Assembly (NCBI RefSeq): GCF_015291705.1
Contig: NZ_CP030050.1
Coordinates: 1,178,001-1,242,000, forward strand
DNA: 64,000 nt
From: Bradyrhizobium arachidis
GTDB taxonomy: Bacteria; Pseudomonadota; Alphaproteobacteria; Rhizobiales; Xanthobacteraceae
Reading direction: 5' to 3'
Of the stretch, positions 21,001 to 33,210 are shown piece after piece (the stretch's first letter is position 1; each line of letters starts with the position of its first letter). The notes under the pieces were generated by a model. It did no database searches, was not told the DNA's origin, and worked only from the letters and a program-made list of their open reading frames with translations. Made by a program: the position numbers and the translations under genes.

Positions 21001-21303
21001 ATGAAATTCGCAGTCGCCTTGCGCGCGCTGGCCAATGAGCGCCGCCTGCAGATCCTGGACTGGCTGCGGGATCCGCGAAAGCATTTCCGAGAGCAGGCCG
21101 ACGGCGACCTGGTCGAGGACGGCGTCTGCGGATTGCTGATCGCCGAAAAGCTCGGCGTCAGCGCGCCGACCTTGAGCGAGCACATGCGGGTGCTGACGGC
21201 GGCAAAGCTGGTGCGTGCCAAGCGGATCAAGCAGTGGACGATGTACAAGCGCGACGAAACCGCGATCGCCGCCATCAAGCGCGAGATTCGCGACGGTCTC
21301 TAA
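21001..21303 (+). CDS. ArsR-family winged-helix transcriptional regulator
   Basis: 100 residues, the typical single-domain ArsR/SmtB size. The winged helix covers nearly all of it: ALRALANERRLQILDWL, then LLIAEKLGVSAPTLSEHMRVL as recognition helix and VRAKRIKQWTMYKRDE as the wing. One cysteine (DGVCG) precedes the recognition region, but the paired metal-binding Cys set of classical ArsR sensors is absent, so it may sense a small molecule or redox state. No good ribosome site precedes the ATG; leaderless translation is possible given the TTGACA about 30 nt upstream. Confidence 0.82.
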   Translation: MKFAVALRALANERRLQILDWLRDPRKHFREQADGDLVEDGVCGLLIAEKLGVSAPTLSEHMRVLTAAKLVRAKRIKQWTMYKRDETAIAAIKREIRDGL

Positions 21304-21456
21304 ACGCGCAGTGCGTGTGGGTGGCGGTGATGCCATCGAGCGCACCGATGCACTCGCAGCAATGCTCCATGTCCAAGATATTTCTTGCGCCGCGCTGATC
21401 TTCTCGCGGAGACTGCACGGCCCTGCCGTGTCCAACGATCGAGAAGAGCGAGAACC

Positions 21457-22086
21457 ATGTTCCTGATCGGCCAATATGATTCCCCCTTCGTCCGCCGTGT
21501 CGCGATTGCGCTGAAGCTCTACGGGCTCGCCTTCGAGCACAGGCCGTGGTCGACCTTCGGCGATGCCGACAAGATCGCGCCGTACAATCCGCTGCGCCGC
21601 GTGCCGACCCTGGTGCTCGACGACGGCGAGGCGCTGATCGAGAGCGCCATCATCCTCGATTATCTCGACGAGCTCGTCGGCGAGGCGAAGGCAATGCTGC
21701 CGCGCGGCGGCGCCGACCGGCGCAGGCATTTGCGCATCTGCGCGCTCGCCTGCGGCCTCGGCGACAAGGCAGTGAGTCTGCTCTACGAGCGCGTGCTGCG
21801 GAAGGAGCAGCTTGCGCTGTGGGTCGAGCGCTGCCAGGCGCAGATTTCCGACGTGCTCGGCGTGCTCGAGGCCGAGCGCGCGAGGGTGACGACGCCGTAC
21901 TGGCTCGGGATGCGCATCGGCCACGCCGACGTGGCGGTGGCCTGCGTCACCCGCTTCACCCGCGAAGCGCATCCGCAGCTGTTCGATGCCGCGCGCTACC
22001 CGGCGCTAGCAGCCCACGCCGACCGTTGCGAAGCGCTGGCGCCGTTCAAGGAGATGGTGCAGCCACTGGCGCCACCAAAGGGGTGA
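21457..22086 (+). CDS. Glutathione S-transferase family protein
   Basis: 209 residues from the ATG at 21457 (MFLIGQYDSPFVRRVAIAL). The N-terminal thioredoxin-like domain about 1-80 carries the serine-type active site QYDSPFVRR and the cis-proline and glutathione motif RRVPTLVLDDGEALIESAIIL. An all-helical C-terminal domain about 90-205 follows (RIGHADVAVACVTRF). The open frame upstream to 21385 lacks the fold. Role in detoxification or reductive chemistry is family-level only. Followed by a palindromic repeat and no co-directional gene. Confidence 0.88.
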   Translation: MFLIGQYDSPFVRRVAIALKLYGLAFEHRPWSTFGDADKIAPYNPLRRVPTLVLDDGEALIESAIILDYLDELVGEAKAMLPRGGADRRRHLRICALACGLGDKAVSLLYERVLRKEQLALWVERCQAQISDVLGVLEAERARVTTPYWLGMRIGHADVAVACVTRFTREAHPQLFDAARYPALAAHADRCEALAPFKEMVQPLAPPKG

Positions 22087-22095
22087 GGCCCCTCT

Positions 22096-22199
22096 GTCAT
22101 TCCGGGGCGCGCCACTTGGCGCGAGCCCGGAATCCATAGTGCAGCGCGTGATGCGGACAAATGGATTCCGGGCTCGCGCTACGCGCGCCCCGGAATGAC
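22096..22199. repeat. Intergenic palindromic repeat, GTCATTCCGG family (copy 5)
   Basis: GTCATTCCGGGGCGCGCC ... GCGCGCCCCGGAATGAC with inner GGAATCCATAG/AAATGGATTCC. Lies 9 nt after the GST stop codon. Confidence 0.88.
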
Positions 22200-22378
22200 G
22201 GCGATGGGTGAGGCGGAGAGGACCAGCCGGGCGCTGCAGCCGATCCTGTATTGATACAGCTGTTTTGCCCGACGGAGCAAGTCATTTTCGGCAAGACCGA
22301 AATTGCATCAAGCCTCTCAACCCATCGCTACTGTGCATGGGGTTGTTTTGGTTTTTATGTCCTGAAGCGGGGGCGCGC

Positions 22379-26230
<3,852 letters not shown>

Positions 26231-26236
26231 TTTCTC

Positions 26237-27157
26237 TTACGCAGCCTTCTGGGCGCTCTTGGCGCGGATGCCGAGCAAATGGCTGATCGCGAACACGAGA
26301 TCGGCGCGGTTCATGGTGTAGAAATGGAAGGTGTCGACGCCGTGCTTGGCGAGCTTCTGCACCTGGCCGGCGGCAACGGTCGCGGCGACCAGCTTGCGGG
26401 TCTCGGCGTCGTCATCGAGGCCTTCGAACTTCGCGGCGAACCAGTCCGGCACGGTGGTGCCGGCACGCGTCACGAAATTACGGGCCTGCTTGAAATTGTG
26501 CATGGGCATGATGCCCGGCACGATCGGAATGCTGATGCCGCGCGCACGCACGCGATCGAGATAGCGGAAGTAGAGGTCGTTATCGAAGAACACCTGGGTG
26601 ATCGCGCGCGTCGCGCCGGCATCGACCTTGGCCTGAAGCGTGTCGATGTCGGCGTCGAAGTCGCGCGCCTCGGGATGCTTCTCCGGGTAGGCCGAGACGG
26701 ACACCTCGATATCCGCATGCCGCTTCTTGATCCCCGCGACGAGCTCGGCCGAGCTCTGATAGCCCTCGGGATGACTGGAGTAGGGCGTGCCGATGCCGCC
26801 GACGGGGTCGCCGCGGAGGCCAACGATGTGGCGGACGCCGACCTCGTGATAGCGATCGACGATCTCGTCGATCTCGCCGCGCGAGGCGCCGACGCAGGTC
26901 AGATGCGCCGCCGGCAGCAGCGCGGTCTCTTTCAGGATGCGGGAGATGGTCGAATGCGTGCGCTCGCGGGTCGAGCCGCCGGCGCCATAGGTCACCGAGA
27001 CGAAGTTCGGGTCGAGCGGCGCCAGGCGGTTTATTGTCTCCCAGAGATTCCGCTCCATATCTTCCGTCTTGGGCGGAAAGAACTCGAACGAGATCGCAGG
27101 CCGCTTCAGGTGCCCGTCTTGCCCTTCGTTGCGGGCAGGAATCGTCAGGTCGGTCAT
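26237..27157 (-). CDS. metF: Methylenetetrahydrofolate reductase
   Basis: FAD-dependent reduction of 5,10-methylenetetrahydrofolate to 5-methyltetrahydrofolate, the methyl donor for MetH. 306 residues from the ATG at 27157 (MTDLTIPARN). Conserved ISFEFFPPKTEDMERNLW near residue 23 with the catalytic Glu, VSVTYGAGGSTRERT near 57, LTCVGASRGEIDEI near 88, VGLRGDPVGG near 115 and AITQVFFDNDLYFRYLDR near 190. First gene of a metF-metH operon. The frame extends 69 nt upstream but the extra residues are not MTHFR-like. Confidence 0.94.
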   Translation of the reverse strand: MTDLTIPARNEGQDGHLKRPAISFEFFPPKTEDMERNLWETINRLAPLDPNFVSVTYGAGGSTRERTHSTISRILKETALLPAAHLTCVGASRGEIDEIVDRYHEVGVRHIVGLRGDPVGGIGTPYSSHPEGYQSSAELVAGIKKRHADIEVSVSAYPEKHPEARDFDADIDTLQAKVDAGATRAITQVFFDNDLYFRYLDRVRARGISIPIVPGIMPMHNFKQARNFVTRAGTTVPDWFAAKFEGLDDDAETRKLVAATVAAGQVQKLAKHGVDTFHFYTMNRADLVFAISHLLGIRAKSAQKAA

Positions 27158-27330
27158 AGCACCACTCACTCCAGATTTTGGCGGCCGGCGGTCGGGTCTA
27201 GATTGGGAGAGGGTAAGATAAGCCAAAGCGGTTGCACTCGACAGCCCATCGATGATGGGAAATCGCCCACTTTGCGGTCGATTATGTGAATTATCGCCAA
27301 CCGTGAGAAATGAAGTGGGAAACAGGATAT

Positions 27331-27353
27331 CTGATAATTGGCATATATATCAG
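27331..27353. promoter_or_regulatory. AT-rich dyad in the metF upstream region
   Basis: CTGATA-N11-TATCAG, inside a 60-bp AT-rich patch in otherwise GC-rich DNA. Candidate regulator site or promoter for metF (174 nt from its start) or the divergent monooxygenase gene. The 386-bp gap 27158-27543 otherwise shows no gene; I looked for SAM, SAH and cobalamin riboswitch features and recognised none. Confidence 0.4.
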
Positions 27354-27543
27354 TATATTAGTCTGGCGGAAGTGGCTGCGGTAGTCGATTTACGTGGGTG
27401 GGCAGTATGAATCTTATGTTGTTGAGCTAAAACCTGTCCCACCGCTCTAGCTCGGCCCGCCGCCGGCGCTCGCGGCCGGCACACGCCAGACCTGCGCAGT
27501 CTGCCCATTGCTGCTGCGCCGGCCTCCATTACGTTACCGCGCC

Positions 27544-28560
27544 ATGATCCCGCTTTCAGTCCTCGACCTCTCGGTCGTCACCACAGGCACAAAGCCCGCT
27601 GCGGCGCTGCGTAACAGCATCGACCTGGCGCGCCATGTCGACGGGCTCGGCTACGTCCGCTATTGGCTCGCCGAGCATCACAACCTCGCTTCGGTCGCGA
27701 GCCCCGCGCCCGACGTGATGATCGGCCAGATCGCGGCGGTGACGAAGCATATCCGCGTCGGCTCCGGCGGCGTGATGCTGCCCAACCACGCGCCGCTGGT
27801 GGTGGCCGAACGCTTCAAGATGCTGGAGGCGCTGTTTCCCGGCCGCATCGATCTTGGCCTTGGCCGCGCGCCCGGCACCGACGGTGCCACGGCCTATGCG
27901 CTGCGCAGCCGGCTCGACCGCCGCGAGGGCGACGATTTCCTGGAGCGGCTGCACGAGCTGATCCTGTGGGAGACCCGCGAATTCCCTTCGGGACATCCTT
28001 ACAACAACGTCGTCGCGATGCCGGACGATACGCCGCTGCCGCCGATCTGGCTGCTCGGCTCCAGCGATTATTCCTCGGAGCTCGCGGCCCAAGTCGGCAT
28101 GGGCTTCGCCTTCGCTCATCATTTCGCATCCCATGATGCGATCGACGCGATGGTGCACTATCGCAACCACTTCCAGCCTTCGGCCTGGAGTGCGAGCCCG
28201 CGTGCGATCCTCGCCGTCGCTGTCATCGCAGCGGACACGGATGAAGAAGCGGAAAAGCTCGCCACCTCGTTCGATCTCAACCGTCTGCGCCGCGACCGCG
28301 GCCAATATTTGCCGTTGCCGAGCGTCGAGGAGGCGCTGGCTTATCCGTATACGGATGTCGAGCGCACCTCGATCCTCCGCAACCGTTCACGCCTGTTCGT
28401 CGGCAATCCGGCGACCGTGCAGAAGAAGCTTCAGCCGCTGATCGATGCCAGCAAGCCGGACGAGCTGATGGTGATCACGGCCGTGTACGATCACGAGGCG
28501 CGGAAGAGGTCGTATTCGCTGCTGGCCGAGGCGTTCGGGCTGGCGAAGCAGGCTGCGTAG
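27544..28560 (+). CDS. Luciferase-like monooxygenase (LLM class flavin-dependent oxidoreductase)
   Basis: FMN-dependent TIM-barrel oxidoreductase, 338 residues from the ATG at 27544 ([15 protein letters not shown]). Matches the MsnO8-type subgroup: [20 protein letters not shown] near residue 42, [22 protein letters not shown] near 75 and [18 protein letters not shown] near 103, then [20 protein letters not shown] near 165. Flavin reductase partner and substrate unknown. Divergent from metF-metH across a 386-bp gap; no operon partner. Confidence 0.87.
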   Translation: MIPLSVLDLSVVTTGTKPAAALRNSIDLARHVDGLGYVRYWLAEHHNLASVASPAPDVMIGQIAAVTKHIRVGSGGVMLPNHAPLVVAERFKMLEALFPGRIDLGLGRAPGTDGATAYALRSRLDRREGDDFLERLHELILWETREFPSGHPYNNVVAMPDDTPLPPIWLLGSSDYSSELAAQVGMGFAFAHHFASHDAIDAMVHYRNHFQPSAWSASPRAILAVAVIAADTDEEAEKLATSFDLNRLRRDRGQYLPLPSVEEALAYPYTDVERTSILRNRSRLFVGNPATVQKKLQPLIDASKPDELMVITAVYDHEARKRSYSLLAEAFGLAKQAA

Positions 28561-28569
28561 ATACTCACC

Positions 28570-28668
28570 GTCATTCCGGGGCGATGCGAAGCATCGAACC
28601 CGGAATCTCGAGGTTCTCAGGTGCGCAAGTGCGCACCATAGTTCACGCTTCGCGTGCCCCGGAACGAC
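28570..28668. repeat. Intergenic palindromic repeat, GTCATTCCGG family (copy 6)
   Basis: GTCATTCCGGGGCGATGCG ... GCGTGCCCCGGAACGAC with the inner palindrome GTGCGCAAGTGCGCAC. Lies between two convergent genes (monooxygenase and pheA). Confidence 0.85.
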
Positions 28669-28672
28669 GACA

Positions 28673-29530
28673 TCAATCCTGGGCCTCGCTGAACGTCGCG
28701 CGGAACGGGTGGCCGGGATAGACGCCGACGATGCGGAATTCGCGCGAGAAGAACTTCAGCTCCTCGATCGCAAACGCAAGGCCCTTGTCTTCGGGGTGGC
28801 CATCGACGTCGGCATAAAACTGCGTGGCGAAGAAATTGCCGTCGACCATGTAGCTCTCGAGCTTGGTCATGTTGACGCCGTTGGTGGCAAAGCCGCCGAG
28901 CGCCTTGTAGAGCGCGGCCGGCAGGTTGCGCACGCGAAATACAAAAGTCGTGACCAGTGGGCCCGAGCCCTGCGCGGCCCATTTCGGCTCGCGCGCCAGC
29001 ACCACGAAGCGCGTGGTGTTATGCGCCTCGTCCTCGATGTCCTCGGCGAGGATATCGAGACCGTAGATCTTGGCGGCGAGGCGCGAGGCGATCGCGGCGA
29101 CGGTCTTGTCTTTGCGCTCGGAGATGTCGCGGGCGCTACCGGCGGTGTCGGCGTGCACGATCGGTTTGATGCCGAGCTTGCGGATGATGCGCCGGCACTG
29201 GCCGAGCGCATGGACATGGCTCTCGACGCTCTTGATGTCCGACAGCTTGGTTCCCTTCACCGCCATCAATTGATGGCGGACCGGGAGAAACCATTCGCCG
29301 ATGATGAACAGGCCGGAGGCCGGCAGGAGATGATGGATGTCGGCGACGCGGCCTGCGACCGAGTTCTCGATCGGGATCATGCCGAGATCGGCCTCGCCCG
29401 ACGAAATCGCCGACAGCGCGTCTTCAAACGTGGCGCAGGGCATCGGCTCGGCGTCGGGATAGGCCTCGACGATGGCGATGTGGGAATTGGCTCCGGGCTC
29501 GCCCTGGAATGCGATCTTCATCTTGCTCAT
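28673..29530 (-). CDS. pheA: Prephenate dehydratase, monofunctional
   Basis: Converts prephenate to phenylpyruvate for phenylalanine synthesis. 285 residues with a PDT domain about 5-180 and an ACT domain about 195-275, and no chorismate mutase domain. PDT motifs: AFQGEPGANSHIAI at the N-terminus, MIPIENSVAGRVADIHHLL near 54, and the catalytic Thr-Arg-Phe in NTTRFVVLAR near 170. The ACT region has ALGGFATNGVNMTKLESYMV, the site where phenylalanine normally binds for feedback inhibition. Lies 21 nt downstream of kdsB on the same strand, so probably co-transcribed. Confidence 0.94.
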   Translation of the reverse strand: MSKMKIAFQGEPGANSHIAIVEAYPDAEPMPCATFEDALSAISSGEADLGMIPIENSVAGRVADIHHLLPASGLFIIGEWFLPVRHQLMAVKGTKLSDIKSVESHVHALGQCRRIIRKLGIKPIVHADTAGSARDISERKDKTVAAIASRLAAKIYGLDILAEDIEDEAHNTTRFVVLAREPKWAAQGSGPLVTTFVFRVRNLPAALYKALGGFATNGVNMTKLESYMVDGNFFATQFYADVDGHPEDKGLAFAIEELKFFSREFRIVGVYPGHPFRATFSEAQD

Positions 29531-29551
29531 GCTCGGCCTTGTAGCAGCGGC

Positions 29552-30292
29552 TCAGGATTTGGAAAGGATGCTGCGCGCGGTTTCGAGATCGGGCGGCGTG
29601 TCCACCCCGCGAGGCACGGTGTCGACGATCATGATGTCGATGCGCATGCCGGCTTCCACCGCCCGGAGCTGCTCAAGGCTCTCTTGTTTTTCGAGCGGTG
29701 AGGGCGGTAACGACACGAACCGCTCCAGCGCGGCGCGGCGATAGGCATAAAGGCCGATGTGGTGGTATCGCGGTCCGTTGCCGTAGGGGGCGGTAGCGCG
29801 TGTGAAATAAAGTGCCCGCATCCGCCGCGGTCCGATCGGCGAGCCGATCGCCTTCACGACGCTCGGCGCGAGGTCCTCCTCCTCGGTGTGGATCTGCGAG
29901 GCCAGCGTCACGATGTCGACCGCCGGGTCGTCAAAAGGCGGCAGCACCTCGCGGATGGTCTGCGGCGTGATGGTCGGGAAATCGCCCTGGAGATTGATCA
30001 CGATCTCGGCCTTGCAGTCCGGATCGAGCTTCTGCATGGCCTCGTGGATGCGGTCGGAGCCGGAGGGGTGCGTGGAGCGGGTCATCACGGCCTCGCCGCC
30101 ATGGGCCGTCACGACGGATGCGATCTCGTCCGTATCGGTTGCGACCGCGACTCGGCCGATCCCGGCGGCCTCGGCGCGGCGCAGCACATGCACGATCATC
30201 GGCAGGCCCGCGATGTCGGCGAGCGGCTTGCCGGGCAGGCGGGTGGCGGCCATGCGGGCCGGGATCAGCACCAGGATGCGGGGATCGGTCAT
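29552..30292 (-). CDS. kdsB: CMP-KDO synthetase (3-deoxy-manno-octulosonate cytidylyltransferase)
   Basis: Activates KDO with CTP for lipopolysaccharide inner-core synthesis in the cytoplasm. 246 residues from the ATG at 30292 ([19 protein letters not shown]). Nucleotide-binding loop [18 protein letters not shown], then [10 protein letters not shown] near 65, [16 protein letters not shown] near 88, NLQGDFPTI near 118 and [16 protein letters not shown] near 190. The frame is open to 30427, but that stretch lies in the region shared with the divergent cycM gene and is not conserved in kind. Upstream of pheA in a likely two-gene operon. Confidence 0.94.
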   Translation of the reverse strand: MTDPRILVLIPARMAATRLPGKPLADIAGLPMIVHVLRRAEAAGIGRVAVATDTDEIASVVTAHGGEAVMTRSTHPSGSDRIHEAMQKLDPDCKAEIVINLQGDFPTITPQTIREVLPPFDDPAVDIVTLASQIHTEEEDLAPSVVKAIGSPIGPRRMRALYFTRATAPYGNGPRYHHIGLYAYRRAALERFVSLPPSPLEKQESLEQLRAVEAGMRIDIMIVDTVPRGVDTPPDLETARSILSKS

Positions 30293-30513
30293 CTGTTCAA
30301 GGGCCTGGAAACGGGAGGTTTTCCGCGTCGAGAAATGGGGTGGGGACGGGCTGAAAGCCGGGTCGCTTATACGGGTTGCCAGACCCCGGGCAAACCGATA
30401 TCTCAATGGCAAAACTCGGGGAAACAATAAGGAACGCTTTTGATTCTCCCGAGGCTCGTCCTGGCGGCCGCCCGGCCGCTATTTCCTTACTGCGGTGTGG
30501 GGCCTGGCCGGAA

Positions 30514-31071
30514 ATGGACTCTTTCGAACTCAATAAAATTCTCGGTGCCGTGCTCGGCACCTGTCTCATCCTGCTGGTGACGAGCTTCACCGCCCAGGCA
30601 CTGTTCTCGCCCAAGATGCCGGAAAAGCCGGGCTTCGAGATCGCGGTCAAGGAAGATGCCGGCCACGGCGGCAAGGAAGGTGGCGCGGCCGCCGCATCGT
30701 CCGAACCGATCGAAAAGCTGCTCCAGACCGCCTCCGTCGAGAAGGGCGCTGCGGCCGCCAAGAAGTGCGGCGCCTGCCACACCTTCGAGAAGGGCGGCCC
30801 GAATCGCGTCGGTCCCAACCTCTACGGCGTCGTCGGCGAAGCCAGGGGTGAGGGCCGCAACGGCTTCAACTTCTCGGCTGCCATGAAGGCCAAGGGCGGC
30901 ACCTGGACCTTCGACGACCTCAACAAGTTCATTGCCAGCCCGAAGGGCTTCATCCCGGGCACCGCGATGGGCTTCGCTGGTATCCCCAAGGATTCCGAGC
31001 GCGCCGACGTCATCGCCTATCTGAACTCGCTGTCGGAGCATCCGCAGCCGCTGCCGACGGCGTCGAAATAA
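30514..31071 (+). CDS. cycM: Membrane-anchored cytochrome c, CycM
   Basis: Class I cytochrome c tethered to the inner membrane facing the periplasm; in Bradyrhizobium it carries electrons from the bc1 complex to the aa3 oxidase. 185 residues from the ATG at 30514 (MDSFELNKILGAVLG). The uncleaved N-terminal helix at about 9-31 is the anchor, followed by a charged Gly/Ala linker (about 35-65). Haem site Cys85-Cys88-His89 in KKCGACHTFEKGG; axial Met in PGTAMGFAGI; C-terminal helix ADVIAYLNSLSEHP. Size and layout match CycM closely. Divergent from kdsB; a strong terminator follows. Confidence 0.94.
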   Translation: MDSFELNKILGAVLGTCLILLVTSFTAQALFSPKMPEKPGFEIAVKEDAGHGGKEGGAAAASSEPIEKLLQTASVEKGAAAAKKCGACHTFEKGGPNRVGPNLYGVVGEARGEGRNGFNFSAAMKAKGGTWTFDDLNKFIASPKGFIPGTAMGFAGIPKDSERADVIAYLNSLSEHPQPLPTASK

Positions 31072-31095
31072 GGCGTCAAAAACCAGACTTGGAAC

Positions 31096-31125
31096 AAACG
31101 GCCAGGCTGAAAAGCCTGGCCGTTT
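31096..31125 (+). terminator. Rho-independent terminator of cycM
   Basis: Perfect 13-bp stem (AAACGGCCAGGCT / AGCCTGGCCGTTT) with a GAAA tetraloop and a T-rich end, 24 nt after the cycM stop. Confidence 0.9.
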
Positions 31126-31282
31126 CTGTATCCGGGCCTCGCGATGACGTTATCGGGGCGTTTGGCCGCATCCGAGAGGCCGTCCGGTCTTCCAACATGA
31201 GGAAAAAGCAACATATTCCGTCGAAACCTCGCCTATATTGGGACCTTAAAGGACTAGCCTCCTTCAAGACAGGACTATTGAT

Positions 31283-33196
31283 TTGGCCATTACCCGACGC
31301 GATCTCCTGCTCACCGGCGCCGCTGCTGCCGCGCTCCCCGTTCTCGGCTCGGTCGCCGGCATTCCCGTCGTCGGCGCGGCCGAGGCGCAATCGGCAGGTG
31401 AGCTACCTTCAAATGGGGCTTGGCGCCACGCGCTGTCGCTGTTCGGAAAGGTCAAGTACCCCGCCGACTTCAAACGTTTCGACTATGTCAATCCGGAAGC
31501 GCCCAAAGGCGGCGTCGCGCGCCAGATTGCCGTCGGCACATTCGACAATTTCAACATCGTCGTCTCTGGGGTGAAGGGGCAGGTCGCTGGGGCCGTCGCG
31601 TTCATCTATGAATCGCTTCTGACGCCCGCGCTCGACGAGGTCTCGACCGAATACGGCGCGCTGGCTGAGGCCGTGAGCCATCCCGACGATTTCTCCTTCG
31701 TCACCTACCGGCTGCGGCCGGAGGCCAAATGGCACGACGGCAAGCCGGTCACCGCGGATGACGTGATCTTCTCGCTCGATTCCTTCAAGAAGCATCACCC
31801 GATGTACTCGGCCTATTACAGCCATGTGGTGAAAGCGGAGAAGGTCGGCGAGCGCGAAGTGAAGTTCGTGTTCGACGCGCCGGGCAACCGCGAGCTGCCG
31901 CAGATCGTCGGGCAGCTCACGGTGTTGCCGAAGCATTGGTGGGAGGGCACCGACGCGCAGGGCCGCAAGCGCGACGTCTCCGCGACCACGCTGGAAGTGC
32001 CGCTCGGCTCCGGCCCCTACAAGATCAAGGAATTTGTTGCCGGTCGCTCGATCGCGCTGGAGCGCGTCAAGGATTATTGGGGGCGCGACCTTGCCGCCAA
32101 TGTCGGCCGAAACAATTTCGATGAGCTGCGCTACGAGTATTTCCGCGACGCCACCGTCGCCATCGAAGCGTTCAAGGCCGATCAGGTCGATTGGCGCACC
32201 GAGAACAGCGCCAAGAACTGGGCAACCGCCTACGACTTCCCGGCCGTCACCGAAAAACGCGTGATCCTGGAGGAATTCGCCAATCGCAGCTCGGGCGTCA
32301 TGCAGGCCTTCGTGCCGAACCTACGTCGCGCCAAGTTCAGCGATCCTCGCGTGCGTCGTGCGCTCAACTACGCCTTCGACTTCGAGGAGATGAACAAGCA
32401 GATCTTCTACGGTCAGTACAAGCGTATCACCAGCTATTTCGACGGCATCGACGAGCTGATGGCGACCGGCTTGCCGCAAGGAAAGGAGCTCGAGATTCTC
32501 GAGACCGTTCGCGCCGAAGTCCCGCCCGAAGTGTTCACGACGGCCTATACAAATCCCGTCGGCGGCAGTCCGGAAGCCGTGCGCGATAATCTCCGCGAGG
32601 CGCTGCGCCTGTTCAAGGAGGCCGGCTACGAGGTGCGCGACCGCAAGCTGATCGACGTCAAGACCGGCGCCCAGTTCAGCTTGGAATTGCTGAATTCGGA
32701 TCCGAGCTTCGAGCGGATCACGCTGTTCTACAAGCCGTCGCTGGAACGGCTCGGCATTGCCGTCAGCGTGCGAACGGTCGATCCGACCCAATACGAGAAC
32801 AGGACGCGCGATTGGGATTTCGATGTCGTCACCAATTCTTGGGGCGAGTCGCAGTCGCCAGGCAACGAGCAGCGCGAGTTCTGGTCGTCCAAGACGGCCG
32901 ACATCGCCGGGTCCCGCAACATCGCCGGCATCAAGAATCCGGCCGTGGACAAGCTGATCGAGCGGCTGATCTACGCCAGGGATCGCGACGATCTCGTCGC
33001 GGCAACCAAGGCGCTCGACCGCGTGCTGCTGTGGAATCACTACGTCGTGCCGCAGTGGACCTATACGAAGATACGCACCGCGCGATGGGACCGCTTCGGC
33101 CGGCCCTCGGAATTGCCCAGATACGGCCAATCCGGCTTCCCGTTCATCTGGTGGTACGACGCAGACAAGGCGGCGCGGATCGCAAAGAAATCGTGA
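31283..33196 (+). CDS. Oligopeptide-type ABC substrate-binding protein 1 (YejA/YepA-like)
   Basis: Family 5 extracellular solute-binding protein, 637 residues, that feeds the YejBEF-type importer encoded downstream. The N-terminus MAITRRDLLLTGAAAAALP has a twin-arginine-like RR-D-L-L signal, so export as a folded protein is possible. Family features: WRHALSLFGKVKYPADFKRFDYVNPEAPKGG at the start of the mature part, RPEAKWHDGKPVTADDVIFSL near 150, and VPLGSGPYKIKEFVAG near 240. TTG start at 31283 with AGGA about 10 nt upstream. Shares plan and local motifs with the next gene, so the two are likely an old duplication. Ligand may be a murein peptide or another peptide conjugate (inference). Confidence 0.87.
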   Translation: MAITRRDLLLTGAAAAALPVLGSVAGIPVVGAAEAQSAGELPSNGAWRHALSLFGKVKYPADFKRFDYVNPEAPKGGVARQIAVGTFDNFNIVVSGVKGQVAGAVAFIYESLLTPALDEVSTEYGALAEAVSHPDDFSFVTYRLRPEAKWHDGKPVTADDVIFSLDSFKKHHPMYSAYYSHVVKAEKVGEREVKFVFDAPGNRELPQIVGQLTVLPKHWWEGTDAQGRKRDVSATTLEVPLGSGPYKIKEFVAGRSIALERVKDYWGRDLAANVGRNNFDELRYEYFRDATVAIEAFKADQVDWRTENSAKNWATAYDFPAVTEKRVILEEFANRSSGVMQAFVPNLRRAKFSDPRVRRALNYAFDFEEMNKQIFYGQYKRITSYFDGIDELMATGLPQGKELEILETVRAEVPPEVFTTAYTNPVGGSPEAVRDNLREALRLFKEAGYEVRDRKLIDVKTGAQFSLELLNSDPSFERITLFYKPSLERLGIAVSVRTVDPTQYENRTRDWDFDVVTNSWGESQSPGNEQREFWSSKTADIAGSRNIAGIKNPAVDKLIERLIYARDRDDLVAATKALDRVLLWNHYVVPQWTYTKIRTARWDRFGRPSELPRYGQSGFPFIWWYDADKAARIAKKS

Positions 33197-33210
33197 AGGA
33201 CGTTTCCCGC

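Noticed and set aside
27158..27543. Cobalamin riboswitch before metF-metH
   Set aside because: A GCCACTT similar to the B12 box is present on the minus strand, but the other conserved segments of the element are missing.
27158..27543. SAM or SAH riboswitch before metF-metH
   Set aside because: No recognisable conserved core or pseudoknot pattern by eye; a covariance search would be decisive.
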